The notes below the pieces were generated by a model, which ran no database searches, was not told the origin of the DNA, and saw only the letters and a program-made list of their open reading frames with translations. DNA of 64,000 bases from Leptolyngbya sp. FACHB-261 (GTDB lineage Bacteria > Cyanobacteriota > Cyanobacteriia > FACHB-261): the NCBI RefSeq assembly GCF_014696065.1, contig NZ_JACJPL010000027.1, positions 1-64,000 of the forward strand, in the 5' to 3' direction. The translations under genes and the position numbers were made by a program. This document shows, piece by piece, positions 15,518 through 24,119 of this stretch (position 1 is its first letter; each line of letters opens with the position of its first letter).

Positions 15518-16522
15518 TTAATGCTCATCCTGCCAAAGTCCAATCCCGTCATACAATCCCGGAGCCATCAAAAACACTTGGACCCAGAGAATATTGAACC
15601 ACCAGTAAAGACCTTGAATGATATTGTCTTGACCGAATATGGACACCGTCAAAGCGTAGAGCACAATTGTCAGAACCAAACTGGCAACCGTTGAAACAAT
15701 GCCTTTAAGCGGCTGAGCTAACTGCGCGAAAGGCCACATATTGAACTGCCAGAGCAACCCTAGCCCCACCGTTGTCCAAATTGCCGCAAAAGTTGGCCCT
15801 GTTGTGGTTGTAAATAAATCCAACCCAGCTTGCTTCAGGAACAGCGCCATAATCAGGGTGAGCAAAATTACCGCACCCGTGTGGATTAGCCCTAAACGAG
15901 GTTGCTCCAGATCTAGCTTACTGAGCGGCCAGCGCTCAAAGAAACTGCCGAAAACCGTTGAAGTTGGATACCAATACCAGGGGATGTAAAACGGCTGGAG
16001 ACCCCAGATTTGAGGCAAGAAAGTGAGCGCTGGCGCAATGAAAAATACGGCGAAAAAGATATTGAGAAAGCCGCTGACCGGGTGCCAGTTACGCACTTTA
16101 TCGGTGGTGACAATCGTATTGTCAAAAAAGAACAGACTGGCAGCCACCGCAATGATCGCCGTCTGTCCCCACAGCCCCGCAGGCGTATCCGCCAGATTGC
16201 CCTGACCAGAAATGTATTTCCAAACTTCTCCCGTCAGGTACGACAGAACCAACAGCACTGTCAAGTTAACGCTTCCCCGTCCCCAACGAGTCGTTGAAAA
16301 GCGGTCTCCAGGATAACCGTTCAACGAGAATCCCAAGTGCCACCACCAAACAAAAAAGATGGTGATATAGAGCAACTTCGACGTGACATCGAGCCGCAAA
16401 ATGGGACCCAGCACGACATCAAAGATCAGACTAACCGCACCAATTACAGCGATAAACAGAATCCCTTTAAACGGCTGACTTTTCCAAAGGGATTGCCTGA
16501 GGGCGGAATTGCTAACACTCAT
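15518..16522 (-). CDS. multipass membrane protein, last gene of the sfn-type cluster
   Basis: 334 residues with roughly nine to ten hydrophobic helices and many aromatic residues (FFVWWWHLGFSLNG, WYWYPTSTVFG). No transporter signature or known family was recognised. AGGAGA lies 6 nt before the ATG. It follows the isochorismatase-like gene by 31 nt on the same strand, so it is probably cotranscribed with sfnG and sfnB. A role in uptake or handling of a volatile organosulfur compound is a guess from context only. Confidence 0.65.
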   Translation of the reverse strand: MSVSNSALRQSLWKSQPFKGILFIAVIGAVSLIFDVVLGPILRLDVTSKLLYITIFFVWWWHLGFSLNGYPGDRFSTTRWGRGSVNLTVLLVLSYLTGEVWKYISGQGNLADTPAGLWGQTAIIAVAASLFFFDNTIVTTDKVRNWHPVSGFLNIFFAVFFIAPALTFLPQIWGLQPFYIPWYWYPTSTVFGSFFERWPLSKLDLEQPRLGLIHTGAVILLTLIMALFLKQAGLDLFTTTTGPTFAAIWTTVGLGLLWQFNMWPFAQLAQPLKGIVSTVASLVLTIVLYALTVSIFGQDNIIQGLYWWFNILWVQVFLMAPGLYDGIGLWQDEH

Positions 16523-16553
16523 TGATTTTCTCCTGCCCGCTTAATGCGTTCCT

Positions 16554-17330
16554 TTAATGAGCGGCTGAGGCTAGTCTGCGATTGGCTGTCCGCAGTTCAA
16601 CCGACCGCCCCAACAACTCAACAGCAGTCTCCGCTGAGATTACCGGCGCAAAGAACGTGTTAATCCGTCGCAGTGCGGCAGGTTCATCTTCCTGGTTCTG
16701 GCAGGCACAGGCATCCCCAATCACGATGGGTAAGAAACCGTGGTCCCGCGCCGCTCGCGCATTGCCTTCAATGCACCAATCGAGATGAATGCCCGTGATT
16801 AGAAGGTTCCGAATGCCCCACCGACTTAGATAAAGCGGCAGAGTAGTGCCAATAAACGAGGACTGATGGGCAGTCTCAAAAAACTCAACATCATCCGGTC
16901 GTTTGAGCGATTTCAACTCATCTACCAATTCCCCGTCCCAGCGTTTTTGCTCCTCGCTCCAGTCACGGTAGGGCTCGTACCAGGTGCGATATTGAGCTTC
17001 ATCAAAGACAGTTTTAGGGTAGCTTTGCCGAAACACGTCGTAACCAATCCAGAAGAACTTCGCGTCTGCGCTTCGTGCAGCCTCAGCGACTTTGATTGTG
17101 TTTTCCAAGCTCGGGCGTTCCCATTGTTTTTCCCGAGCCTGAGCCCCTTTAGGGCTGTAGAGACTATTGTTCTGGCTGATTGAAAGAAAGGCAGTTGGCT
17201 CCGCCAAAATCGCAGCCAGATCCAGGCTCTGCCATTGCGGATGGAGTTCAGGCAAAGGGGTTGCCAATTTCTGAGTGCCATTAGTGCTGAGTGGGGTAGT
17301 CTCAGAAGCTGGCCGTTTGAGTTGTGACAT
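16554..17330 (-). CDS. isochorismatase-like cysteine hydrolase family, catalytic Asp/Lys apparently replaced
   Basis: 258 residues with the isochorismatase-like fold. The nucleophile motif LLITGIHLDWCIEGNARAA is well conserved. The usual catalytic Asp in the first strand (VIDMQN) reads LSISQNN here, and the usual Lys before SAF.GT appears as Thr in ETAHQSSFIGT. If that alignment holds, two of the three catalytic residues are missing, so it may be non-hydrolytic or use a different mechanism. It lies between sfnB (91-nt gap) and the membrane protein (31-nt gap). Fold confident, activity doubtful. Confidence 0.75.
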   Translation of the reverse strand: MSQLKRPASETTPLSTNGTQKLATPLPELHPQWQSLDLAAILAEPTAFLSISQNNSLYSPKGAQAREKQWERPSLENTIKVAEAARSADAKFFWIGYDVFRQSYPKTVFDEAQYRTWYEPYRDWSEEQKRWDGELVDELKSLKRPDDVEFFETAHQSSFIGTTLPLYLSRWGIRNLLITGIHLDWCIEGNARAARDHGFLPIVIGDACACQNQEDEPAALRRINTFFAPVISAETAVELLGRSVELRTANRRLASAAH

Positions 17331-17421
17331 GGCTAATTCTTCTTACGAGTGTTGGGTGATTAGTATCAATTCAAAATTGAGCGCTCAATTTATAGATTGA
17401 TCAGTGAAGGAAGTGCGGCTC

Positions 17422-18636
17422 CTAAAGCCAGGGATGACGAGGCGGATTCACGCCATTGAGGAAGTAATTACCAACCGCGTAGTATTTCCAACGCACCGGA
17501 TCGTGCAGCGTATGAGCGCGGGCATTGCGCCAGTGACGGTCGTAGTTGTACTCCTGCAAAGTCGATTTAGTACCCGCCAATTCAAACAGCTTATTCGTTG
17601 CTAATAAAGCGGCTTCTGTGGCTAGCGCTTTAGCTTCGGCTACGGCAATAGAGGCTTCTACAACCTTGGCTTCCTCCAAGCCAGGGGCATAGGCGAGATC
17701 AATAAATTCACCTGCCCGGCGCAGCAGTCCCTCCGCTGCATGCACCTGAATCACGATGTTGCCCAGGTTATAGAGGGTGAGCGGGTCTTCGTAGCCATGC
17801 TCCTGATTGCTGTCCACCCAGGGGCGAGTGTAATTGCGCACAAAATACAAAGTATCGCGCAGGGCTGCTTTGGCAATGCCCACATCTACAGCGGCCTGGA
17901 TAATCTGAGCAACAGCACCCATTGGCGTCGCCCGTTCAAAGGCCAGATAGTGGGGAATCACATGGTCTGGTTTTACCTTGACGTTCTCCAAAATTGTGGT
18001 GCCGCTGGCTGTGGTGCGTTGGCCAAAGCTTGTCCAGTCATCCAACAGGGTCAAGCCTTCGGCATCCCGCTCGATAAAGGCAACCACTGTGCGACCCTCT
18101 TCATCAGCCGCAATAGTCGGAATCCAATGGGCTAACAGGGCTCCGGCAGAATAATATTTGCGCCCATTGAGTACGTAGCCATCGCTGGAACGGGTTAGCT
18201 TCGTCTGCACATCAGTGACAGATTTCGTGCCAATTTCTGAAAAGGCATTGCCAAATCGCTTACCTTGCAGCACCAGATCGAAGAAAAAGCGCTTCTGCTC
18301 TTCTGTCCCATCCAGGCGAATCGCTTCCACCATGTACAGGTGGTTCTGAGGAATTTGTCCCAAGCTGGGGTCAGCCTCAGAAACGATTTTGATCATTTCC
18401 GCTAGCGTGGCATTTGATACGCCTGCACCACCGTATTCTTTGGGCACAATGATGCCCCACAGCCCACTTTGCGAGAACTTTTTCACCTCTTCTAAAGGCA
18501 GGCGTCGCGTGCGATCTCGCTCAGAATCACCCTTCAGAAACTCAGCCGCAAGTTCCCTGGCAATCGTGATTGCCTCTTCGTCACTCTGAACGACATGGGC
18601 CTTGGGCTCAACCCCAATATTGACTAGAGTCGTCAT
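17422..18636 (-). CDS. sfnB: SfnB-family sulfur acquisition oxidoreductase (acyl-CoA dehydrogenase fold)
   Basis: 404 residues from MTTLVNIGVEP. It has the full acyl-CoA dehydrogenase-like fold: a helical N-domain with GIIVPKEYGGAG, a central beta domain (FSEIGTKSV, LNGRKYYSAGALLAHW), and a C-terminal helical domain ending in YNYDRHWRNARAHTLHDPVRWK. That ending is typical of the SfnB/DszC-type flavin monooxygenase branch, not of fatty-acid dehydrogenases. In Pseudomonas, SfnB belongs to the dimethyl sulfone utilisation system. The neighbour sfnG, on the same strand upstream, supports this strongly. The frame extends to 18696, but the ATG at 18636 is preferred. Confidence 0.85.
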   Translation of the reverse strand: MTTLVNIGVEPKAHVVQSDEEAITIARELAAEFLKGDSERDRTRRLPLEEVKKFSQSGLWGIIVPKEYGGAGVSNATLAEMIKIVSEADPSLGQIPQNHLYMVEAIRLDGTEEQKRFFFDLVLQGKRFGNAFSEIGTKSVTDVQTKLTRSSDGYVLNGRKYYSAGALLAHWIPTIAADEEGRTVVAFIERDAEGLTLLDDWTSFGQRTTASGTTILENVKVKPDHVIPHYLAFERATPMGAVAQIIQAAVDVGIAKAALRDTLYFVRNYTRPWVDSNQEHGYEDPLTLYNLGNIVIQVHAAEGLLRRAGEFIDLAYAPGLEEAKVVEASIAVAEAKALATEAALLATNKLFELAGTKSTLQEYNYDRHWRNARAHTLHDPVRWKYYAVGNYFLNGVNPPRHPWL

Positions 18637-18683
18637 CCTGGTACTTCCCTGTATTGTGGATTGCTTGATTATTTGTTTGCTGC

Positions 18684-18734
18684 TGACCGTTTGCACTCAC
18701 TGGCCGTTTGCACTCACTGGCCGTTTGCGCTCAT
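18684..18734 (-). repeat. three tandem 17-bp repeats in the sfnG-sfnB gap
   Basis: Units 18684-18700, 18701-18717 and 18718-18734 share TGGCCGTTTGCACTCAC with one to two differences. They sit upstream of sfnB in the 133-nt gap after sfnG and could be a regulator array or plain slippage. Confidence 0.85.
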
Positions 18735-18769
18735 TGGGTATTCATTGCAGCACTAGTCATTGCAGCGAT

Positions 18770-19867
18770 TTAGACAGACACTAACTCTTCAGCAGGACGG
18801 CGACGGGATTCTAACTGCCGGACTAATGGAATCACATCGCGGCCAAAAGCTGACAAGTCATCGGAGTAGTGCAGGAAGCCGCCCAAAATTAGATCCACAC
18901 CCGCTTCATGGAATTTCTGAATCCGTTCAGCCACCTGTTCTTTGGTGCCAATTAATCCAGATCGGAAACCATCGTTGTACTGCACCAGATCTTCGAAGTT
19001 GGAGTTGGCCCACATGCCCACTTTCTCGCGAGTCGAAGAGCCAGCCTGTTTTACGGCTTCACCAAATCCTTCGACTGCTTCCTTATCAGCTTTAGCAATG
19101 ATTTCGCGGAGTACTTCATGAGCTTCCTGCTCAGTATCCCGCACCAAAACAAAGGCATTCAGGCCAAATTTAATCTGACGTCCTTCCTCACGGGCCAAAG
19201 CAGAAACTTCTGCAACTTGCTCCCGCACACCATCGATTGTATTGCCGTTCATGAAATACCAATCGGAGACCCGACCGGCCATCCGTCGCGCTGCCTTAGA
19301 ATTGCCCCCTTGAAAGATTTCCGGGTGCGGATTCTGATTCACGGGCCTGGGTTTCACCCAGCCGCCATTAATGCGATAGAAATCACCTTTAAAGTGGAAC
19401 TCATCTTCAGTCCACAAGCCTTTGAGAACCCGAATAAATTCTTCCGAACGCCGATAGCGCTCATCGTGATCGAGCCAGGGTTCACCATAGATCGTGAATT
19501 CACCCTTGAACCAGCCACTGACCACATTTAGGGCAAATCGCCCTTTAGAAATGTAATCAATCGTGGCCCCCATCTTGGCAACGACACCCGGATGCCACAG
19601 CCCAGGGTGAACAGCAGCAATCAACTTCAGCTTCTTCGTCACTGATGCTAGCGCCGCCACGGTTGTCAGAGCTTCCAACTGGTACTCTGCGCCGTAACTA
19701 GCAATAAATCGGGCTTGTGCCAGGGCATAGTCAAAGCCCACTTCCTCAGCAGTTTGCGCCAACCAGGTGTTGTAGTCATAAGTCCAATCAGTATTCTGAG
19801 GAATTTTGCTGACTACCAACCCACCACTGACATTAGGAACCCAATAGGCAAACTTGACATCTACCAT
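18770..19867 (-). CDS. sfnG: dimethyl sulfone monooxygenase SfnG (FMNH2-dependent)
   Basis: 365 residues of the bacterial luciferase-like (LLM) family. The opening KFAYWVPNVSGGLVVSKI, the VSGWFKGEF motif, DHDERYRRSEEFI, EIFQGGNS and FEDLVQYNDGF follow SfnG of Pseudomonas closely. The enzyme oxidises dimethyl sulfone with FMNH2 and O2 to methanesulfinate, releasing usable sulfur during sulfate limitation. It is the first gene of the minus-strand cluster and has GGAGG 7 nt before its ATG. No flavin reductase or sulfonate transporter lies in this window, so FMNH2 must come from elsewhere. Confidence 0.92.
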   Translation of the reverse strand: MVDVKFAYWVPNVSGGLVVSKIPQNTDWTYDYNTWLAQTAEEVGFDYALAQARFIASYGAEYQLEALTTVAALASVTKKLKLIAAVHPGLWHPGVVAKMGATIDYISKGRFALNVVSGWFKGEFTIYGEPWLDHDERYRRSEEFIRVLKGLWTEDEFHFKGDFYRINGGWVKPRPVNQNPHPEIFQGGNSKAARRMAGRVSDWYFMNGNTIDGVREQVAEVSALAREEGRQIKFGLNAFVLVRDTEQEAHEVLREIIAKADKEAVEGFGEAVKQAGSSTREKVGMWANSNFEDLVQYNDGFRSGLIGTKEQVAERIQKFHEAGVDLILGGFLHYSDDLSAFGRDVIPLVRQLESRRRPAEELVSV

Positions 19868-20571
19868 GACCCATCCTCCACGTTATAAACCGACTGATGA
19901 TTCTCGGATTTATTTCTGATCCTTAAGAATTCCACCCAAAACAGTTAGGTATGCCGATGGAATTCTATTTAGAGACAGAGCAATCCACGAAAAGTCAATC
20001 AAGATAATGTGTTTTTCAGCTGGGAGGTAACTTAACACGGCACTTTTTGGAAAGCAAGTAACTTCTACTACATTTTTTGCTTGCTTTCTTTGAGGCTCAC
20101 CGAACAGACAGTTCAATGAGCCAAATCGTGATTATTAGGCTTACTATGTAATTCTTCAAAAAAGTGGCAGATAGTCCCAATGAACCATCTGCCACACCTA
20201 GTGGAGGTTGGACAAAGCTATGGGATTGCTCGAACTAGCCGGCCTGAACTAGTTCTTTAGAAACTGGCTTAGCTCTTGTCATTGTTTTTACAAAGCCAGC
20301 CAGTGAATACTTCAGTAGATCAACTTCATCTACCAAGCAGGCATAGTCACATGTTCCCTTACGGAAAGCAAGTCTCCCCAACTACAATTGCACTGTTAAA
20401 AAAGTTAACAAAGAAGCTTGGGCCTGAATAAAATTTCTGAACAGGATTTCTGAATAGGGTTATAGATAAAGATAGGTTCAAACCTGACTCAGCCTCCTCA
20501 ACAGTCAGGAGGGCAAAGCAGCTAGACAGCGCCTAGATTAGGTCAACCATCTATAGTTCAAGGCGTAGACG
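19868..20571. other. divergent intergenic region between sfnG and the ankyrin gene
   Basis: About 700 nt of AT-rich DNA with no convincing ORF; a 68-codon minus-strand frame at 19910-20116 has no ribosome site. It should hold the sulfur-responsive promoter of sfnG and the promoter of the ankyrin gene. No known operator was recognised. Confidence 0.4.
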
Positions 20572-21735
20572 ATGAAGCTCGTCGCCCCTGTGTTGTGGCT
20601 GGTTGCTAGTCTAGGAGCTACCACTGTGGCTGCCGCTGGTGTGCCCAGTTACCGCTCAGCCCTCTTAAGCCGCTTGGGGTTTCAGGCTGATCCTAGCCTC
20701 TGCCAAGACGCGGCTGGCATGGGCAATTACCTGAGCGTTGGTGGCAACCCCAATAGCTCGATTCAGGTCGGCATTGGTACCGCCGCAGGTAAAATGTCTT
20801 TGCTGCAATGTGCCAAGCCAGAAGTTGCAAAGTTGCTTCTGGCTCGGTCCGATTTGGATATTTACACAGCTTTATTTGAGGCAATTTCAACCTATAACAA
20901 TCAAGCCAATGTTGAGAAGTTGCTCAAGCGCGGTGCCGATGTCAATCATCAGTTTCCAGACGGCAAAACACCGCTGCACCTTGTTAGCACAATAGGCATT
21001 GGTCAATTACTGGTTACCAATGGAGCCGAGATCAATGCTCTGGATCAAGAAGGGCAAACCCCCTTACACACTGCTGCCGCATACTCAACCAACCGCAATA
21101 TCGTCAAACTACTCTTAGCCAAAGGTGCAACTGTAAACGCCAGAGATCGTCAGGGGAAAACCCCACTACACCTAGCAACCTCAAGTCCTCAGAATACAGA
21201 AACTGTCCGGCTGTTATTAGCCAACGGCGCGGAGGCAACTGCCAAAGATAAAGAAGGTAATACGCCCCTACACGGCGCATTCCGGCAAGATATCATTGCC
21301 TTACTGCTTGACAAGGGTGCGGACGCTCAGGCCAGGCGCAGAGATGGCAGAACACCGCTATCGCTGGCGGCGCAATATGCCTACCCAAATGCAGTCGAAT
21401 TGTTGCTTTCACAGGGCGCAGATGTCAATGCTCAAGATGCCTACGGCATGACCCTGTTGCACTGGGCTGCTCGGGCTCCCAATCCCGGTGTGATCAAACT
21501 GCTGCTGGACAAAGGAGCCAATATCAATGCCCAGGATAAAAAAGGTAGAACGCCACTTCACACCGCAGCCGTTGCCAGTCCCTATAATACGCAAGAAGCG
21601 CTTGAATTACTGGTAAAAAATGGCGCTAATCTTCAGGCCAGAGACAAAGAGGGTAACACGCCAGCGCGTTTAGCTCGAAAGGCTAATTTCAGTGAGATTG
21701 TAAAATTTCTCAAGAACCACGGGGCACCCGAATGA
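20572..21735 (+). CDS. secreted or periplasmic ankyrin-repeat protein
   Basis: 387 residues. It has an N-terminal signal peptide (MKLVAPVLWLVASLGATTVA, cleavage near AAAG) and then about eight to nine ankyrin repeats from residue 90 to the end, with the pattern G.TPLH.A....VKLLL..GA.VNA.D. Ankyrin arrays bind proteins, so this is probably an exported binding or scaffold protein; the partner is unknown. It is a single gene; PsiE is encoded about 450 nt downstream on the same strand. Confidence 0.9.
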   Translation: MKLVAPVLWLVASLGATTVAAAGVPSYRSALLSRLGFQADPSLCQDAAGMGNYLSVGGNPNSSIQVGIGTAAGKMSLLQCAKPEVAKLLLARSDLDIYTALFEAISTYNNQANVEKLLKRGADVNHQFPDGKTPLHLVSTIGIGQLLVTNGAEINALDQEGQTPLHTAAAYSTNRNIVKLLLAKGATVNARDRQGKTPLHLATSSPQNTETVRLLLANGAEATAKDKEGNTPLHGAFRQDIIALLLDKGADAQARRRDGRTPLSLAAQYAYPNAVELLLSQGADVNAQDAYGMTLLHWAARAPNPGVIKLLLDKGANINAQDKKGRTPLHTAAVASPYNTQEALELLVKNGANLQARDKEGNTPARLARKANFSEIVKFLKNHGAPE

Positions 21736-21827
21736 TTACACAAATCGGCATTGAATAGTACGCATAGCTTCCAGAGCGACAAATTAGCAACTTGACAATA
21801 TCGGGATGGATTGGTTAGGCGGTACTC

Positions 21828-21950
21828 TCAGACTGAGCTACGCCGTGCCAGAGCCCAACCCTTGAGAAGTGCAGCTAGCCAGGCTGTCCACTCATCCGCA
21901 CCCTGCGGTTGCAGATAGAAACAATACCAGTTGCATAATGTAAAGATCAT
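21828..21950 (-). pseudogene. Trp-rich 40-residue ORF, possible coding remnant
   Basis: A short minus-strand frame from ATG 21950 to TGA 21828 contains NWYCFYLQPQGADEWTAW and is unusually rich in Trp and aromatic residues for a chance ORF. There is no ribosome site. It looks like the tail of a longer protein, but no family was identified. Treat as tentative. Confidence 0.2.
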
Positions 21951-22184
21951 GAGCACTATGAACTGCGTAAGTGCTTATCGATTTTCTATCTGAGTTCTAA
22001 ATTGTGAGGTATAGTGCTGGCAGCCTGTCCACACGCACCTCTCAGAAGGATGACTACAGCACGGATGGTTCTCGTTCTCACATAATATTCTCTTTGATAT
22101 TTGTCAACCGGCCTAACTTAGTTGGCCTGCTTCAGTTGGTCTACTTCTCAATTCTTGGTCAAAGGTAGCACTGGGTCGCGCAGC

Positions 22185-22655
22185 ATGTCGTTAAAGCAGG
22201 GATTTAGTAGAAAATTGGCGCTTGCCTTTAGCGATGACAATTTTCTCAGCGTCATTAAGAAGATAGAGGGCTTTGTCTCTAAAGTTCTCTCCCTTGCGAT
22301 GATTGCTGTGATTCTAGTTGCGATTTTTGACTTGATCTTATTGTTAGGTCAGGAACTATTTTCGCCCCCCTTAGGCTTCTTTAACCGCACTTTAATCGAG
22401 GTCTTCGGGCTTTTTCTGAATGTCCTAATTGCTCTTGAAATCTTAGAAAATATCACGGCCTATCTTCGTAAGCACGTCGTCCAGGTTGAACTCGTGGTTG
22501 TGACTTCTCTAACCGCAGTTGCGCGTAAGATTATCATTTTCGATTTCAGCAAAGCGACGGGAATCGACTTGATAGGTCTAGCGGTAGCGATTCTATCGCT
22601 TGCCGTCAGCTATTGGCTGCTACGCCGAACCAACGATAGGCATCAGGCCCACTAG
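22185..22655 (+). CDS. psiE: PsiE-family phosphate-starvation-inducible membrane protein
   Basis: 156 residues from MSLKQGFSRK with four hydrophobic helices. The family pattern is visible: a first helix in VSKVLSLAMIAVILVAIFDL, the segment FGLFLNVLIALEILENITAYL, then VVQVELVVVTSLTAVARKIIIFD. PsiE proteins are small inner-membrane proteins induced by phosphate starvation in E. coli, with unknown biochemical activity. The ATG at 22185 begins the protein-like part; the frame is open to 22122 but lacks sense upstream. No Pho box was identified. Confidence 0.8.
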   Translation: MSLKQGFSRKLALAFSDDNFLSVIKKIEGFVSKVLSLAMIAVILVAIFDLILLLGQELFSPPLGFFNRTLIEVFGLFLNVLIALEILENITAYLRKHVVQVELVVVTSLTAVARKIIIFDFSKATGIDLIGLAVAILSLAVSYWLLRRTNDRHQAH

Positions 22656-22771
22656 AGGGACAATTCAGCTATTCGTGTGTGGCAGTTCAGTTGGGACTGG
22701 AATGCAGGCGACTTCGTCCCGACCTATGGCATCCTGAAATCCGTGCGCTCATTTCCCTGCCAGTTAACTTT

Positions 22772-24055
22772 ATGGCCTCCTTGCCGTTCCTCGCTGCCCG
22801 TCGCCGTTTTCTCGTAAGTCTGTTGTGCTGTACCATTGCGCTGGCTGGATGCCGCTCCGGCTCAGCGGGTCAGCCCGGTAGCACCGGCAAGGCTGAGGTT
22901 GAATTTTGGACGATGCAACTCAAGCCAGATCTGGATCCCTACATGACTAAGGTGATTCAGGAGTTTGAAGCTCAAAATCCCAACGTTGAGGTCCGTTGGG
23001 TTGACGTACCTTGGGCCGATATGGAGCGCAAAATCCTGGCAGCAGTCGCAGCCGGTACAGCCCCCGATGTCGTGAATCTCAATCCGCCATTCGCAATCAA
23101 GTTGGCAGAGCGTAACACCTTACTCGATATGGATAAGGCGGTGCCTGGCGGCGAGAAAGCGCTCTACTTTCCCAACATCTGGAGTGCCAGTTCTCTAAAC
23201 CAAAAGACCTTTGGCATTCCCTGGTATCTCTCCACCGCCGTCACAATCTACAACGCAGATCTGTTCAAGAAAGCGGGGCTTACCCGGCCGCCCACAACCT
23301 ACGCCGAGTTAGCCACTACAGCCCGTCAGATTAAGGACAAGACGGGCAAATACGCGTTCATGCCTGCCTTCGATGGCGCTCAGATTTTAGAATCGCTGGT
23401 GCAGATGGGCGTAACCCTCACCGACGACCAAGGCCGTGCTGCTTTCAATACCCCAGCGGGTCGGGCGGCTTTTGAATACTGGGTTGCTCTCTACAAAAAT
23501 GGGCTGATTCCCCGCGACTCCCTGACTGAAGGCCACCGCCGCGCCATCGAAATGTATCAGGCTGGTGAGCTAGCAATGCTGACTTCCGGTGCCCAGTTTT
23601 TGCGCATCGTGGCTCAGAACGCGCCTGATATTGCCAAAGTCTCGACCACTGCACCTGCGATTACGGGAGACACTGGGCTCAAAAATGTCAGCGTCATGAA
23701 CATCGTGATTCCAGCCAGTTCTGACCAGCAGGACAGTGCCCTCAAATTTGCCCTATTCCTAACTAACGACGCCAACCAGCTTGAGTTCTCGCGGCAAGCC
23801 AATACGCTGCCCTCGACCGTCAAAGCAGCTCAAGACAAGTTCTTTACGCAGTTGCCAGGTGGGGCAGGCCCAATGGACCAGGCTCGTCTGGTCAGTGCCT
23901 CACAACTCAAAGCAGCGCGGGTACTAGTACCCCCAATCAAAGATCTGGCCCGCCTGGAAAAAACGGTTTACGACAATTTGCAGGCCGCAATGTTGGGGCA
24001 GAAAAGCGTTGATCAGGCCCTCAAAGATGCCGAGAGCCAGTGGAATGGTGGCTGA
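22772..24055 (+). CDS. ABC transporter sugar-binding lipoprotein (family 1)
   Basis: 427 residues from MASLPFLAARRRF. A lipoprotein signal ends in LAGC, with C27 the lipidated residue. The mature protein follows the MalE-type extracellular solute-binding fold (VEFWTMQLKPDLDPY, AGTAPDVVNLNP, GIPWYLSTAVTIYN, ALKFALFLTN). It should capture a sugar or sugar-like solute in the periplasm. No permease or ATPase genes follow, so its transporter is encoded elsewhere. The frame is open up to 22679 but the lipoprotein signal fixes the start. It starts 117 nt after psiE. Confidence 0.9.
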   Translation: MASLPFLAARRRFLVSLLCCTIALAGCRSGSAGQPGSTGKAEVEFWTMQLKPDLDPYMTKVIQEFEAQNPNVEVRWVDVPWADMERKILAAVAAGTAPDVVNLNPPFAIKLAERNTLLDMDKAVPGGEKALYFPNIWSASSLNQKTFGIPWYLSTAVTIYNADLFKKAGLTRPPTTYAELATTARQIKDKTGKYAFMPAFDGAQILESLVQMGVTLTDDQGRAAFNTPAGRAAFEYWVALYKNGLIPRDSLTEGHRRAIEMYQAGELAMLTSGAQFLRIVAQNAPDIAKVSTTAPAITGDTGLKNVSVMNIVIPASSDQQDSALKFALFLTNDANQLEFSRQANTLPSTVKAAQDKFFTQLPGGAGPMDQARLVSASQLKAARVLVPPIKDLARLEKTVYDNLQAAMLGQKSVDQALKDAESQWNGG

Positions 24056-24119
24056 GCCCAGTACAGCCTAATAAAAAACAAGCCTAATCAGCTCAAGCCC
24101 TTGGCCTGCCTCCATCCGG

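Noticed and set aside
19910-20116. 68-codon minus-strand ORF upstream of sfnG
   Set aside because: No ribosome site and no recognisable composition; it occupies the likely promoter region.
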